64,000 bases of DNA, from assembly GCF_039536245.1 (NCBI RefSeq), contig NZ_BAAAYN010000031.1, positions 25,216 through 89,215 of the forward strand. Direction: 5' to 3'. Each line of letters opens with the position of its first letter. Position 1 is the stretch's first letter. Both the position numbers and the translations under genes were made by a program. Below, piece by piece: positions 41,772 to 49,957 of this stretch. The notes under the pieces are model-generated. The model was not told where the DNA came from, ran no database searches, and saw only the letters and a list, made by a program, of their open reading frames with translations. The DNA is from Cryptosporangium minutisporangium (lineage in GTDB: Bacteria > Actinomycetota > Actinomycetes > Mycobacteriales > Cryptosporangiaceae).

Positions 41772-43604
41772 AGTCCCGGCGAGGTTTTGCCCGTTCTGGG
41801 GTAGCGCATCGAGCTCGAGGAGCAGATCGCTGGCTAGCGCCGCTGCCGCCACTGGGTGCTTGCGGACCAGCGTCCGGGCACGGCGGAGGGTGGCGCGGAT
41901 GCGCTGGACCCGAGCCCGGCTCGCCGCCGGGTCGGCCCGCGGTCCGACGAGCAATTCCTGGTCGAACAGGTGCTCCGCCTCGGCGAGCAGATCCATCGCG
42001 AGGTCGGCGGCCGGTTCGCTGCGCAGCGGCGCGTCTTCGATGACGGAGGCCAGCAGCACGAGTCCTTCGCTGACTCGGTTGGTATGCGACCACGACACGC
42101 GGTCGGTCAGCGTGAGATTCGGGAAGACCACGCCGGGCTGATCCCACAGACCGCAGCCCGGTCCGTCGGCGAGCCTACGGTCGGCCAGATGGCGCCAGAC
42201 CTCCTCCACCAGGGTCAGAGCGTCCCCGCGCAGTTCGAGCGTTCGGGCCTGGGCAGCGACCGTGACGGCGCCTTTCAGGAGCAGCATCGCGAAGTCGGCC
42301 GCCTGCCACACCAGCCGAGGCCCGCCACCCTCCTCTGCGCCCTCCAGCGCTATCGAGACCCCTGGTGAGTGCACCACGGTCGCTCGATCGTCGCGGGCCG
42401 GTCGACGGGTGACCCGCGCCCGACTGGCGAGTTCGACGAGGATCTGGTGCACGCGACGCAGGTCAGTGTTCGTCCCACTGCGGCGCTGCAGATCTTGAAC
42501 GACGACGGAGGTCAACAAGAGGGAGTAATAGTCGGATTCGGTTCCGTCGGTGGTTCGCCAGGGGAGGTCTTCAAGCGGCCAGCGCGCAGCATCTGATGGG
42601 TCGAAGCCGGCTATCGTCGCCCAGTATTGACGGGTCAGGTCCCACCGGATCTGCAGCGCCGCGGCAAGCCGCTGCTGCTCCTCGTTGAGCAGCCGAAGCG
42701 CACGGGTTCGCTCCGAGAACAGATCGGCGGCGCCGGCGAGGGCCTGGATCGTGAAGTAGAGCGACGGGCGGCTCACCGCGGTACCGGCCCGTTGAAGGCC
42801 GACGTCCTCGTAGGTCTGGATCTCCGGGGCATCCTCGACGATGCCCCACGACCAGCCGCACTCGAACAGAAGGTTGGGGTTGTCGAGGTCCACCTGACCG
42901 GAGCCGATGTACAAGTCTCGGAGCCCGGCCCGAACGTCGGTCAGCGAGGACTGGAGCTGGTCCACCACGCGGCTCTCCGGGGCGCCGGCTCGGCTGAGCG
43001 TGCCGAGCAGGGTCCGCCAGGGCTGCGACCCGACCTTGAAAGTGTTGACCGCGAAGCTCCGGAGTAGGCCCACCATCGCGGCGGACAGCCGTTGGCTCGC
43101 CAGCTGCTCCAACGCATCGACCTCGGCGTGCAGTGCTGGACGCGTCAGCCGAGCCCGGAACACCCGGACGAACCCCAGCGTGACGAGGCTCAACGTCATC
43201 GAGATCGAGAACGACACCACGACATGGAGTTCTCGCTGCTCCGAGGTGACCTTTCCACCTCCGCCGCCTAGGAAGTAACTATCGCCCGAGAAGTCCGGGG
43301 TGCCTGAGTCATCGACGTAGGTACGCATGTACTCGGTCAGGATCCGCACGAGCCGCTTGGGGATCTCGATGTGATCGCCCAGGAGGCGCAGCGCGTCGAG
43401 CACATCCGGCTCGATGTCGTCCGGGCTGTCCAGTTGGAAGGCCCGGATGGCGGACGCGGGATACAGCAGGCAGAGGATCTGTTCGGCGTCGCTGATCGAG
43501 TCGCGACCGTGAGGTCCGCCCCACTGCCACTCGCTGTCGCCAATGGACTGCTCCACCGTCGCGCGCCAAATATCCAGGAGTTGCTGCCGCGGCTGTACGC
43601 GCAT
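41742..43604 (-). CDS. SCO2524-family protein, copy 2
   Basis: A 620-residue paralogue of the protein at 36676-38517; shared blocks include VQPRQQLLDIW, SDAEQ-LCL-YPA, SAAMVGLLRSF, LLFECGWSWGIV and a C-terminal LRRAR-hinge. Similarity is spread along the whole length, at roughly half of positions in the parts I compared, so the duplication is old. It is transcribed toward the cluster and overlaps the TIR-fusion gene by 30 bp. It has a Gly-rich insertion (YFLGGGGGKVT) near residue 113. It may bind the same partners as copy 1 with a different specificity. Confidence 0.88.
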   Translation of the reverse strand: MRVQPRQQLLDIWRATVEQSIGDSEWQWGGPHGRDSISDAEQILCLLYPASAIRAFQLDSPDDIEPDVLDALRLLGDHIEIPKRLVRILTEYMRTYVDDSGTPDFSGDSYFLGGGGGKVTSEQRELHVVVSFSISMTLSLVTLGFVRVFRARLTRPALHAEVDALEQLASQRLSAAMVGLLRSFAVNTFKVGSQPWRTLLGTLSRAGAPESRVVDQLQSSLTDVRAGLRDLYIGSGQVDLDNPNLLFECGWSWGIVEDAPEIQTYEDVGLQRAGTAVSRPSLYFTIQALAGAADLFSERTRALRLLNEEQQRLAAALQIRWDLTRQYWATIAGFDPSDAARWPLEDLPWRTTDGTESDYYSLLLTSVVVQDLQRRSGTNTDLRRVHQILVELASRARVTRRPARDDRATVVHSPGVSIALEGAEEGGGPRLVWQAADFAMLLLKGAVTVAAQARTLELRGDALTLVEEVWRHLADRRLADGPGCGLWDQPGVVFPNLTLTDRVSWSHTNRVSEGLVLLASVIEDAPLRSEPAADLAMDLLAEAEHLFDQELLVGPRADPAASRARVQRIRATLRRARTLVRKHPVAAAALASDLLLELDALPQNGQNLAGTSLHRGDDSG

Positions 43605-43646
43605 CTGTGTCGACCGCCTCCAGGCGTGAGCCCCGGAAGGATCGTC

Positions 43647-43957
43647 TCATGCGTCAGGCAGCGGGGTGAGCATCGTCCGTAGTTCGTCGGACGTCTCGTG
43701 GATTGACTGCGCGAGACGCCCGGAGGCCCCCGCAGCGAGCCATCTCTCCACGCCCCCTTTGAAGACGGTGACGCCGACCTCGGCCGCGAGGGTGGCGGCG
43801 GGTTCGTCGAGGCCACGGTTCCGTAGGGCTCCGGCGCTCGCGGCGGCGAGTGCGGCGAGCTTCAGCAACTCGCGCTCGTGCAGGCCGGCGTTCGCAGCGA
43901 TCGCGGCGGCACGCCGGCCCGCGAACTCGCGACGCTCTTCGAGCAGGACTGCAGCCG
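43647..43957 (-). pseudogene. C-terminal remnant of a TetR-family regulator
   Basis: About 100 codons ending at 43647 match the C-terminal half of TetR-type regulators (EERREFAGRRAAAIAANAGL; HERELLKLAALAAAS; ETSDELRTML). The N-terminal DNA-binding half is missing: upstream sequence switches at about 43957 into an SDR remnant on the other strand. No start codon or ribosome-binding site is credible. Confidence 0.65.
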
Positions 43958-43959
43958 CC

Positions 43960-44102
43960 GCGGAGCACTTCGGCTGGATCGGCGGCTTCTTCGGCTTGGA
44001 CGTGCCGGCCTCCAGTGCGCTCACCCGGGAGCGTCTCGGCTGGACGCCGACCGGCCCCCGACGCTGCTCGACGATCTGGACGCCGGCTACTACACCCGCT
44101 GA
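43960..44102 (+). pseudogene. C-terminal remnant of an SDR/epimerase-like oxidoreductase
   Basis: The plus strand reads AEHFGWIGGFFGLDVPASSA, then LTRERLGWTPTGP, and after a one-base frame change in a run of five C's, TLLDDLDAGYYTR and a stop. This is the usual C-terminus of actinobacterial NAD-dependent epimerase/SDR-like proteins. The rest of the gene is absent. With the TetR remnant it forms the two ends of a once divergent gene pair whose middle was deleted. Confidence 0.65.
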
Positions 44103-44108
44103 GCGCGG

Positions 44109-44158
44109 GAGCGTTGTGCGGAACGGCGACCTATGGCCTGCCGTTTCGCACAACGCTC
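44109..44158. terminator. Hairpin with 19-bp arms after the second mtnK
   Basis: GAGCGTTGTGCGGAACGGC (44109-44127) pairs with 44140-44158 with one G-T wobble and a 12-nt loop. It lies 1 nt beyond the stop codon of the minus-strand kinase gene and should terminate the importer operon. Confidence 0.75.
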
Positions 44159-44159
44159 C

Positions 44160-45368
44160 TCAGAGGCCGAGCGCGGGGGCGGCCACGTCGGTGAGGACCG
44201 CGGGGCCGGGGGCGGTGCCGCCGTGCAGGGTGTGGGTGATCAGCTTCCGGGCGGCGCGCAGGGCACGGCGCGCCGCCTGCACCCGCTCGGCCTCGGGCAG
44301 CGTCTCGATGTCGGCGACCTTCGCGAAGCCGATCACCCGGCGGGCCACCTCGGCCCCCGCGTACGTGACCGCATCGGTCCACGCCTGGCGCAGGACGGCC
44401 TCCAGTACGGCGTCTTCGTAGACGCGGGGGTCCTGCCGGGACGGCCAGCGGTGCCGGTACGTGGCCTCGAACGCGTCCCAGGTGACGCGGCCGAGGTCGA
44501 GCAGCGCCGCGGCCCGCGCGTTCTGGCCCTGTGCGGTGGCCCGGGCAGCCGCGAGCACGTAGTTGCCCCAGAGCATGCCCAGGTCGAAGCCGAGCGGTCC
44601 GTAGAAGCCGAACTCCGAGTCGAAGGCGCGCACGGACGGTTCGGCACCGAAGCGCACGAACACCGACCCGGTGTGCAGGTCACCGTGGAGCAGCGACTCC
44701 GCCCGCGTCATGAACGCGAGCTTCGCCAGCCCGGCCGCGTGCCGGACGTCCGGATCGCCGGCCAGCTCGGCGACGTCCGCGACGTTGTCCGGGTGGACCA
44801 CGTTGTGCGCGTGGTCGACGAACGGCTCGGTGAGCACCAGGTCTTCGGTGATCTCGCAGAGCTCCGGGTTGATCGCGGTGGCCACGCCCCGCTTGTGCGC
44901 CGCCGATCCGAGCCCGAGCACGGACGTGCCGAAGCCGACGTTCGCGATGTACTCGCCGAGCGCGGTGGCCGCGTGCACGTCGTCCGCGGACGCTTCCGTC
45001 CGCTCATTCAGCACCGTGCGCCAGACCCGGTGGTCGGACAGGTCCTCCAGCGCCAGCACGTACCGGCTCTGGTCGTAGAACAGCAGCGCCGGCACGTGCG
45101 CCGCGTCGATGGCCTGGTGGGCGGCGAGCACGTTCGCCTCCCGGGACGAGCGCTCCCGCGTCATCGGCCAGCTCGGGTCGGTGCGGACGTACGGCAGCGA
45201 CTGCTTCAGCACGAGGGCGCGAGCATCGGCGTCCCGGACGACGAACACCAGGTTGAGGTTGCCGTCGCCGACCTCCCGCACCTCGGTGATCGTCCCGAGC
45301 CTCGACGCCAGCTCCGGCACCGAGGCGATGTAGGCGGGCACGGACTCGACGTCCAACAGATCCGTCAT
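44160..45368 (-). CDS. mtnK: S-methyl-5-thioribose kinase, second copy
   Basis: A 402-residue methylthioribose-kinase-family protein. The ATP loop is EVGDGNLNLVFVV, catalytic loop LLHGDLHTGSVFV and metal motif AFDSEFGFYGPLGFDLG, all intact. It is closer than the 26700 copy to the classical MtnK in the YGP-GFDLG motif. ATG 45368 has GAGG 6 nt upstream; GTG 45374 lacks one. It is the last gene of a binding protein-ATPase-permease-kinase operon, which suggests that the imported sugar is phosphorylated on entry. Confidence 0.92.
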   Translation of the reverse strand: MTDLLDVESVPAYIASVPELASRLGTITEVREVGDGNLNLVFVVRDADARALVLKQSLPYVRTDPSWPMTRERSSREANVLAAHQAIDAAHVPALLFYDQSRYVLALEDLSDHRVWRTVLNERTEASADDVHAATALGEYIANVGFGTSVLGLGSAAHKRGVATAINPELCEITEDLVLTEPFVDHAHNVVHPDNVADVAELAGDPDVRHAAGLAKLAFMTRAESLLHGDLHTGSVFVRFGAEPSVRAFDSEFGFYGPLGFDLGMLWGNYVLAAARATAQGQNARAAALLDLGRVTWDAFEATYRHRWPSRQDPRVYEDAVLEAVLRQAWTDAVTYAGAEVARRVIGFAKVADIETLPEAERVQAARRALRAARKLITHTLHGGTAPGPAVLTDVAAPALGL

Positions 45369-45375
45369 GAGCACC

Positions 45376-46416
45376 TCAGGTGGGCTGGCCGGGGAGCGTC
45401 GCCCGGCGGGTGGACAGCGTGTAGCTGAACAGGAGCGCGACCAGCAGCACCGCGCCCTTCGCGACGTCCTGCACGTAGTACGGCAGGCCCTTCATGCTGA
45501 AGCCGACGACCATCACGGTCACCAGCACCGCGCCGAGCACCGTGCCCCAGGCGTTCGGGACGTTCCGGCCGAGCACCGACGTGCCGACCAGCGCGACCGC
45601 GACGGCGTCCAGCAGCAGCGAGTTCCCCGCGGACACGTCGCCCTGGCCGATCCGGGCGGCGAGCAGCAGTCCTGCGACCGAGGCCAGCACACCCGACGCG
45701 ACGTAGGCGGCGCTGCGGTAGAGCCCGACCCGGACGCCGGCCAGTCGGGAGGCCTCGGGGTTGGCTCCGACCGCGTAGAGCAGGCGGCCCCAGCGCGTCC
45801 GCTCCAGCAGGAACCAGACCAGCACCGACATGACGATCAGCAGGATCGCCGGGAACGGCACCGGGCCGATCTTGCCCTGGGCCAGGTAGAGGAAGCCGTC
45901 GGTGAACCGTCCCGGGGCGGTCGAACCGTCCTCCAGCGTCATCCGGGACGAGATCGAGCGGCCGTCGACCAGTACGAGCTTGAGGCCCATGACCGCGAAC
46001 ATCGTGGTCAGCGTCGCCAGCAGGTCGGGGATCCGCGCCCAGACGATCAAGCAGGCGTTGAGCAGTCCGATCAGCCCACCGGCGATCAGCACGACGACGA
46101 TCGCGACGCCGCCGACCTGGTTCCCGATCACCATCGTCCAGGCCGCGAGCGAGACCGCGAACCCGGCGGTGCTGCCGACCGACAGGTCCAGGCCGCCCAC
46201 CGTCATCGCGATCGTGACGCCGAGCCCGGCGATGCCGACCGGGGCGGCGTAGACCAGCAACCCCCAGAGGTTGGACGACGTCCGGAAGTTCGGCTCGCTG
46301 AGCAGGAAGTACGCGATCAGCACGACGGTCACCGCGACGAAGCCGTAGCGGACGATCGCCTCGCGGATCGGGACGGAGACCGGCACCGTCGTGACGGGAA
46401 GGGAATCGGTGGTCAC
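45376..46416 (-). CDS. CUT2 sugar ABC transporter permease
   Basis: A 346-residue RbsC-type permease with eight to ten membrane segments. The conserved loop TVGGLDLSVGSTAGFAVSLA and the ATPase-contact region GANPEASRLAGVRVGLYRS are present. GTG 46416 overlaps the ATPase stop (GTGA), and the kinase gene begins 7 bp after its stop. As in the ribose system, one permease gene should give a homodimer. Predicted substrate is methylthioribose, from context. Confidence 0.93.
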   Translation of the reverse strand: MTTDSLPVTTVPVSVPIREAIVRYGFVAVTVVLIAYFLLSEPNFRTSSNLWGLLVYAAPVGIAGLGVTIAMTVGGLDLSVGSTAGFAVSLAAWTMVIGNQVGGVAIVVVLIAGGLIGLLNACLIVWARIPDLLATLTTMFAVMGLKLVLVDGRSISSRMTLEDGSTAPGRFTDGFLYLAQGKIGPVPFPAILLIVMSVLVWFLLERTRWGRLLYAVGANPEASRLAGVRVGLYRSAAYVASGVLASVAGLLLAARIGQGDVSAGNSLLLDAVAVALVGTSVLGRNVPNAWGTVLGAVLVTVMVVGFSMKGLPYYVQDVAKGAVLLVALLFSYTLSTRRATLPGQPT

Positions 46417-48026
46417 CTTGCGACCTCTCCGGAGAAGGCCCGCACGACGTCGTCGCGGCTGACCTGTGACACAGGGGAGTCGAGGGTCAACTGGCCCTCG
46501 ACCAGGACGAGAACCCGGTCGGCGATCTCGAGCACTTCGTCGACGTCGGCGGAGAGCACGACGACCGCGCCGCCGGTCTCGGCGACCGCGCGGACCTGCT
46601 CGCCGATGTCCCGGCGGGCACCGAGGTCGACGCCGCGGAACGGCTCGTCGAGCAGGAGCAGCCGGGCCGGTTCGACCAGCCACCGGCCGACGACGACCTT
46701 CTGCTGGTTGCCGCCGGACAGCTCGTTCAGCTCGGTGCCGGGACCACGGGCGACAACGCCGAGCCGCTCGATCACGGTGTGGGCACGGTCGCGCTCCCGG
46801 CGGCCGTCGAGCGCGCCCAGCCGGCTGGAGACCTTGGTGATGAACGGCAGGCTCAGCGTCCGCTGGATCGACCAGCCGGGCAGCAGCGCCTGGTCGGCGC
46901 GGTCCTCGGGCACCAGGAAGACGCCGCTCCGGATCGCCTCGGCCGGAGAGCGCGGTGCCCGCTCCAGGTCCGTGAACTCGGCCGTCCCGGCGGACCAGTG
47001 CGCCGACCCGAACAGGCCGTGCGCGAGTTCGGACTTGCCCGCCCCGATCAGCCCGACGATGCCGGTGACCTCCCCGCCGTTCAGATCGAGGTCGATCGCC
47101 GGGGCTTCGGCCAGCAACCGCACGTCCCGCAGCCGTACCACCGCACTACCGGCGGCGGCGCGCGGCTCGACGTCCGCCTCGGCTGTTCGGACCCGGGCCG
47201 GGCCGTCGGGCGCCGGAACGTCGGAACCCAGCACCGCCGTGCGGAGGCCCTCGGCGCTCGCGCCGAGCATCGCCGGCAGGATCACCGGCCAGCTCAACGG
47301 CTTCGCGACGTCGGCCGTGACCCGCCCGTCCCGCAGCACGACCGCCCGGTCGGCGATCGCGTCGACCTCACCGAGGCGGTGCGAGACCAGCACCACTGCG
47401 AGTGAATCCGCGCGTAGTTGCCGGACGACGCCGAACAGCCGCTCGGCCTCCGCGGAGGAGAGCGCCGACGTCGGCTCGTCGAGGATCAGCAGCCGGGGGC
47501 GTTGCAGCAGCGTGCGGGCGACGACCAGCAGCTGGGCGTCCGAGATTCCCAGCGTCGCGACGTCGCGGCGGAGGACGGCGTCCGACCAGCCGAGGTCCAG
47601 CACCTCGACCGCGCGCCGGGCGGTGGTGAGGATCTCCCGGCGGCGTACCAGCCAGGACGTGGTGGCGCCGGCGAGCTCGTCGAACGCGAGGTTCTCCGCG
47701 ACGGTCAGGCCCGGCACGATGCCCTCGCGCACGCGCTGGTGCACGGTGGCGATCCCGCGGGCGCGTGCCTCGGTCGGCGAGCCCAGCCGGACCGGTTCGC
47801 CGTCGATCAGGACCTCGCCGGTGTAGTCGGGGTGCGCGCCCGACAGGATCTTGATCAGCGTCGACTTGCCGGCGCCGTTGGCGCCGAGCAGTGCGACGAC
47901 CTCACCGCCGGTGATCTCCAGGTCGACGCCGCGCAGGACGACGTTCGGACCGAACGACTTGCCGACGCCCCGCACCGAGACCGTGGTGGTTTCGGTGCGG
48001 GGCGTCGTTGGCAACGGCGAGTTCAT
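46413..48026 (-). CDS. CUT2 sugar ABC transporter ATPase (double cassette)
   Basis: A 537-residue RbsA-type protein with two ATP-binding cassettes. The first has Walker A GANGAGKST and Walker B LLILDEPTSAL but a weak signature (LGISDAQLLVVARTLL). The second has GLIGAGKSE, signature LSGGNQQKVVVGRWL and Walker B RLLLLDEPFRGVD. Such asymmetry is normal in this family. ATG 48026 lies 14 bp after the binding-protein stop. It powers the permease that follows. Confidence 0.94.
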   Translation of the reverse strand: MNSPLPTTPRTETTTVSVRGVGKSFGPNVVLRGVDLEITGGEVVALLGANGAGKSTLIKILSGAHPDYTGEVLIDGEPVRLGSPTEARARGIATVHQRVREGIVPGLTVAENLAFDELAGATTSWLVRRREILTTARRAVEVLDLGWSDAVLRRDVATLGISDAQLLVVARTLLQRPRLLILDEPTSALSSAEAERLFGVVRQLRADSLAVVLVSHRLGEVDAIADRAVVLRDGRVTADVAKPLSWPVILPAMLGASAEGLRTAVLGSDVPAPDGPARVRTAEADVEPRAAAGSAVVRLRDVRLLAEAPAIDLDLNGGEVTGIVGLIGAGKSELAHGLFGSAHWSAGTAEFTDLERAPRSPAEAIRSGVFLVPEDRADQALLPGWSIQRTLSLPFITKVSSRLGALDGRRERDRAHTVIERLGVVARGPGTELNELSGGNQQKVVVGRWLVEPARLLLLDEPFRGVDLGARRDIGEQVRAVAETGGAVVVLSADVDEVLEIADRVLVLVEGQLTLDSPVSQVSRDDVVRAFSGEVAR

Positions 48027-48040
48027 CGGTGCTTTCTGGG

Positions 48041-49171
48041 TTAAGCGGCGTTCGGGAGCCAGTCTGCCACCGAGATCTTGTCGAGCTTCAGCTCCGGCTG
48101 CGCCTTCACGACGTCGCCGACCGTGGTGATCTTCTTCTCCGTGAGCAGCTCCTGGGTGATCAGCACACCGGGGAACTGCACCGCCGACTCGTTGAACTGG
48201 CCAGCGAGCTTCAATGCGATCGTGCGGACGACCGCGGCGCCGATCTGGCCCGGGTCGGTCGCGGCGGTGGCCACCCACGGGCTGCCACTCGCGGTCATCA
48301 CTTCGAGGTCGGCGTTCGAGATGTCGATGCCGTAGACCTTGACCTTGTCCTGCAGGTTGTTCTGCCGAACAGCCTGGACGACGCCCTTCGTGATCTCGTC
48401 GTACGGCGCGAAGATCGCCTTGACGTCGGGGTGCTGCTTGAGCGCCGCGTCGACCAGCGGGATGTTGTCGGTCGCCGTGGACTCGGTGACCTTGCCGGTG
48501 AAGAACGCCTGCTGGAGCTTGTTGTCGGCGACGATCTTCTTCCAGACCGCGCCGCGCCGGTCGAGCGGGGCGAATCCGGTGGCCGAAACCAGGCCGACCT
48601 TCTGGCCCTGGCCGATGTCCTTGATCATCTGGTCGAGGACGGCCTGGGCGAGGCTCTCGTCGGACTGGCTGGTGTTGATGTAGCCGGTGACGTCGGCGGG
48701 CAGCGCGACGTCGTAGACGATCGTCGGGATGCCCGCGGCGACGGCCTTCTTCACCAGCGGGGCGATCGTGTCGGTCTGGCCGTGGTCGACGATGATCGCC
48801 GCCGGCTTCGAGTCGATCGCCTGCTGGAGGTCGGACGCCTGCTTGGCGTTGTCGTTGCGGGCGTCGGTGACGGTCAACTTGATGTTGGCGGCCGCGGCCT
48901 GCTTCTGTGCGCCCTGACCCCACGCCTCGAAGTAGTCACCGGCGCCGCTCTGCCGGACGAGAGCTACCGTGACGGGGTCACCGTTGAACGGGCTCGGGAG
49001 GGGAGCGCTGGCCGTCGGGCCGTTGGACGGCGAGGACGAGGCGTCACTCTCCGTTGAGTCGCCCTGAGAGCAGGAAGCGACGGCGAGCAGCGCGGCAACC
49101 GCACTGGTCGCGAACAGCATGGTCCGGCGGGAATGCCGGACAGGGGTCGTGGTTGGCACGATAAAGAGCAT
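48041..49171 (-). CDS. CUT2 sugar-binding lipoprotein, putative methylthioribose-binding
   Basis: A 376-residue type I periplasmic binding protein. The signal ends in a lipobox (LLAVASC), followed by a Ser-rich linker and the RbsB-like fold (VTVALVRQSGAGDYFEAWGQ; PAAIIVDHG; VKVYGIDISNADLEV). It is the first gene of the importer operon and divergent from mtnD. An in-frame ATG at 49120 (MLFATSAVAALLAVASC) is an alternative start. Assignment of methylthioribose as ligand rests on the kinase and mtnD neighbours only. Confidence 0.9.
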   Translation of the reverse strand: MLFIVPTTTPVRHSRRTMLFATSAVAALLAVASCSQGDSTESDASSSPSNGPTASAPLPSPFNGDPVTVALVRQSGAGDYFEAWGQGAQKQAAAANIKLTVTDARNDNAKQASDLQQAIDSKPAAIIVDHGQTDTIAPLVKKAVAAGIPTIVYDVALPADVTGYINTSQSDESLAQAVLDQMIKDIGQGQKVGLVSATGFAPLDRRGAVWKKIVADNKLQQAFFTGKVTESTATDNIPLVDAALKQHPDVKAIFAPYDEITKGVVQAVRQNNLQDKVKVYGIDISNADLEVMTASGSPWVATAATDPGQIGAAVVRTIALKLAGQFNESAVQFPGVLITQELLTEKKITTVGDVVKAQPELKLDKISVADWLPNAA

Positions 49172-49256
49172 GAACGTTGGGTGGGATCATCTCCTAGTTG
49201 GGAGGTAGGAATCCCAGCATGCGGACTGATTCGCGCCGAGTAACCCGGAGGTTGTC
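49172..49256. promoter_or_regulatory. Divergent promoter region of the importer operon and mtnD
   Basis: The 85-bp gap must hold promoters for both directions. TCCTA (49192-49196) and TAGGA (49206-49210) form inverted arms that could be a regulator site. CGGAGG lies 6 nt before the mtnD ATG. Confidence 0.35.
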
Positions 49257-49829
49257 ATGACATTACTGACTGTTTGGGCAGAGGACGCCCCGGGCGAGCC
49301 GGAGCTGCGGACCGAGGAGCCGACGGAGATCGCGGCGGTCCTCAAGGAGCACGGCGTCCGTTACGAACAGTGGCCGATCCGTTACCTGCCGGACGAGTCG
49401 ACGAACAAGGAGGTCCTGGAGGCCTACCGGGACCGGATCGACGCGGTGCGCGCCTCCGAGGGTTACGTCATGGTCGACGTCGTCCAGATGCGGCCGAGCG
49501 ACGACCCGTCGTGGCCCGAGCTGGTGCGGGCCTCGCGGGAGAAGTTCCTCGACGAGCACACGCACGACGACGACGAGGACCGGTTCTTCGCGTCCGGCTC
49601 GGGCGTGTTCTACCTGCACGTCGGCGGCAAGGTGCACGCCGTGTTCTGCGAGGCGGGTGACCTGCTCTCGGTGCCGGGTGGCACGACGCACTGGTTCGAC
49701 ATGGGGACGTCGCCCGAGTACAAGGCGGTCCGGTTCTTCCACGACGAGGACGGCTGGATCGGCAACTTCACCGGCAGCGGCATCTCTCGTAACTTTCCGA
49801 CGTTCGACCAGCTCGCCGCGGCCCGTTAG
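49257..49829 (+). CDS. mtnD: Acireductone dioxygenase
   Basis: A 190-residue cupin that oxidises acireductone to 2-keto-4-methylthiobutyrate and formate (iron form). The metal ligands are His and His in EHTHDDDEDRFF with Glu in the same stretch (H-x-H-x4-E pattern), and His in PGGTTHWFDMG. It provides the step after MtnC at 28945 and so completes the pathway from methylthioribose apart from the final transamination. It is divergent from the importer operon. A long hairpin follows at 49850-49950. Confidence 0.95.
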   Translation: MTLLTVWAEDAPGEPELRTEEPTEIAAVLKEHGVRYEQWPIRYLPDESTNKEVLEAYRDRIDAVRASEGYVMVDVVQMRPSDDPSWPELVRASREKFLDEHTHDDDEDRFFASGSGVFYLHVGGKVHAVFCEAGDLLSVPGGTTHWFDMGTSPEYKAVRFFHDEDGWIGNFTGSGISRNFPTFDQLAAAR

Positions 49830-49849
49830 GACCGCCGTGTGAACCCGGA

Positions 49850-49950
49850 GCCCGCCGAGGGCGAGGCTGGCGTCCGCGCGCGAGGCCGCCTCGACCTTGC
49901 TGTGGTCTCAAGGCCTTGCGCGCGGCCGTCAGGCTCGCCCCTCGGCGGGC
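49850..49950. terminator. Long imperfect hairpin between convergent genes
   Basis: GCCCGCCGAGGGCGAG at 49850 pairs with CTCGCCCCTCGGCGGGC ending at 49950, and inner blocks CCGCGCGC and AGGCC also pair, leaving a loop near 49886-49910. It separates mtnD from the acyl-CoA-dehydrogenase-like gene and probably ends both transcripts. Confidence 0.65.
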
Positions 49951-49957
49951 CGTGCAC

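Noticed and set aside
34264..43604. The TIR cluster considered as part of a prophage or integrative element
   Set aside because: No integrase, phage structural, replication or tRNA attachment features are present, and base composition is close to the neighbours.
43647..44153. Open frame of 168 codons considered as an intact gene
   Set aside because: Only the last 100 codons resemble TetR proteins; the first part lies opposite an SDR remnant and inside a hairpin.
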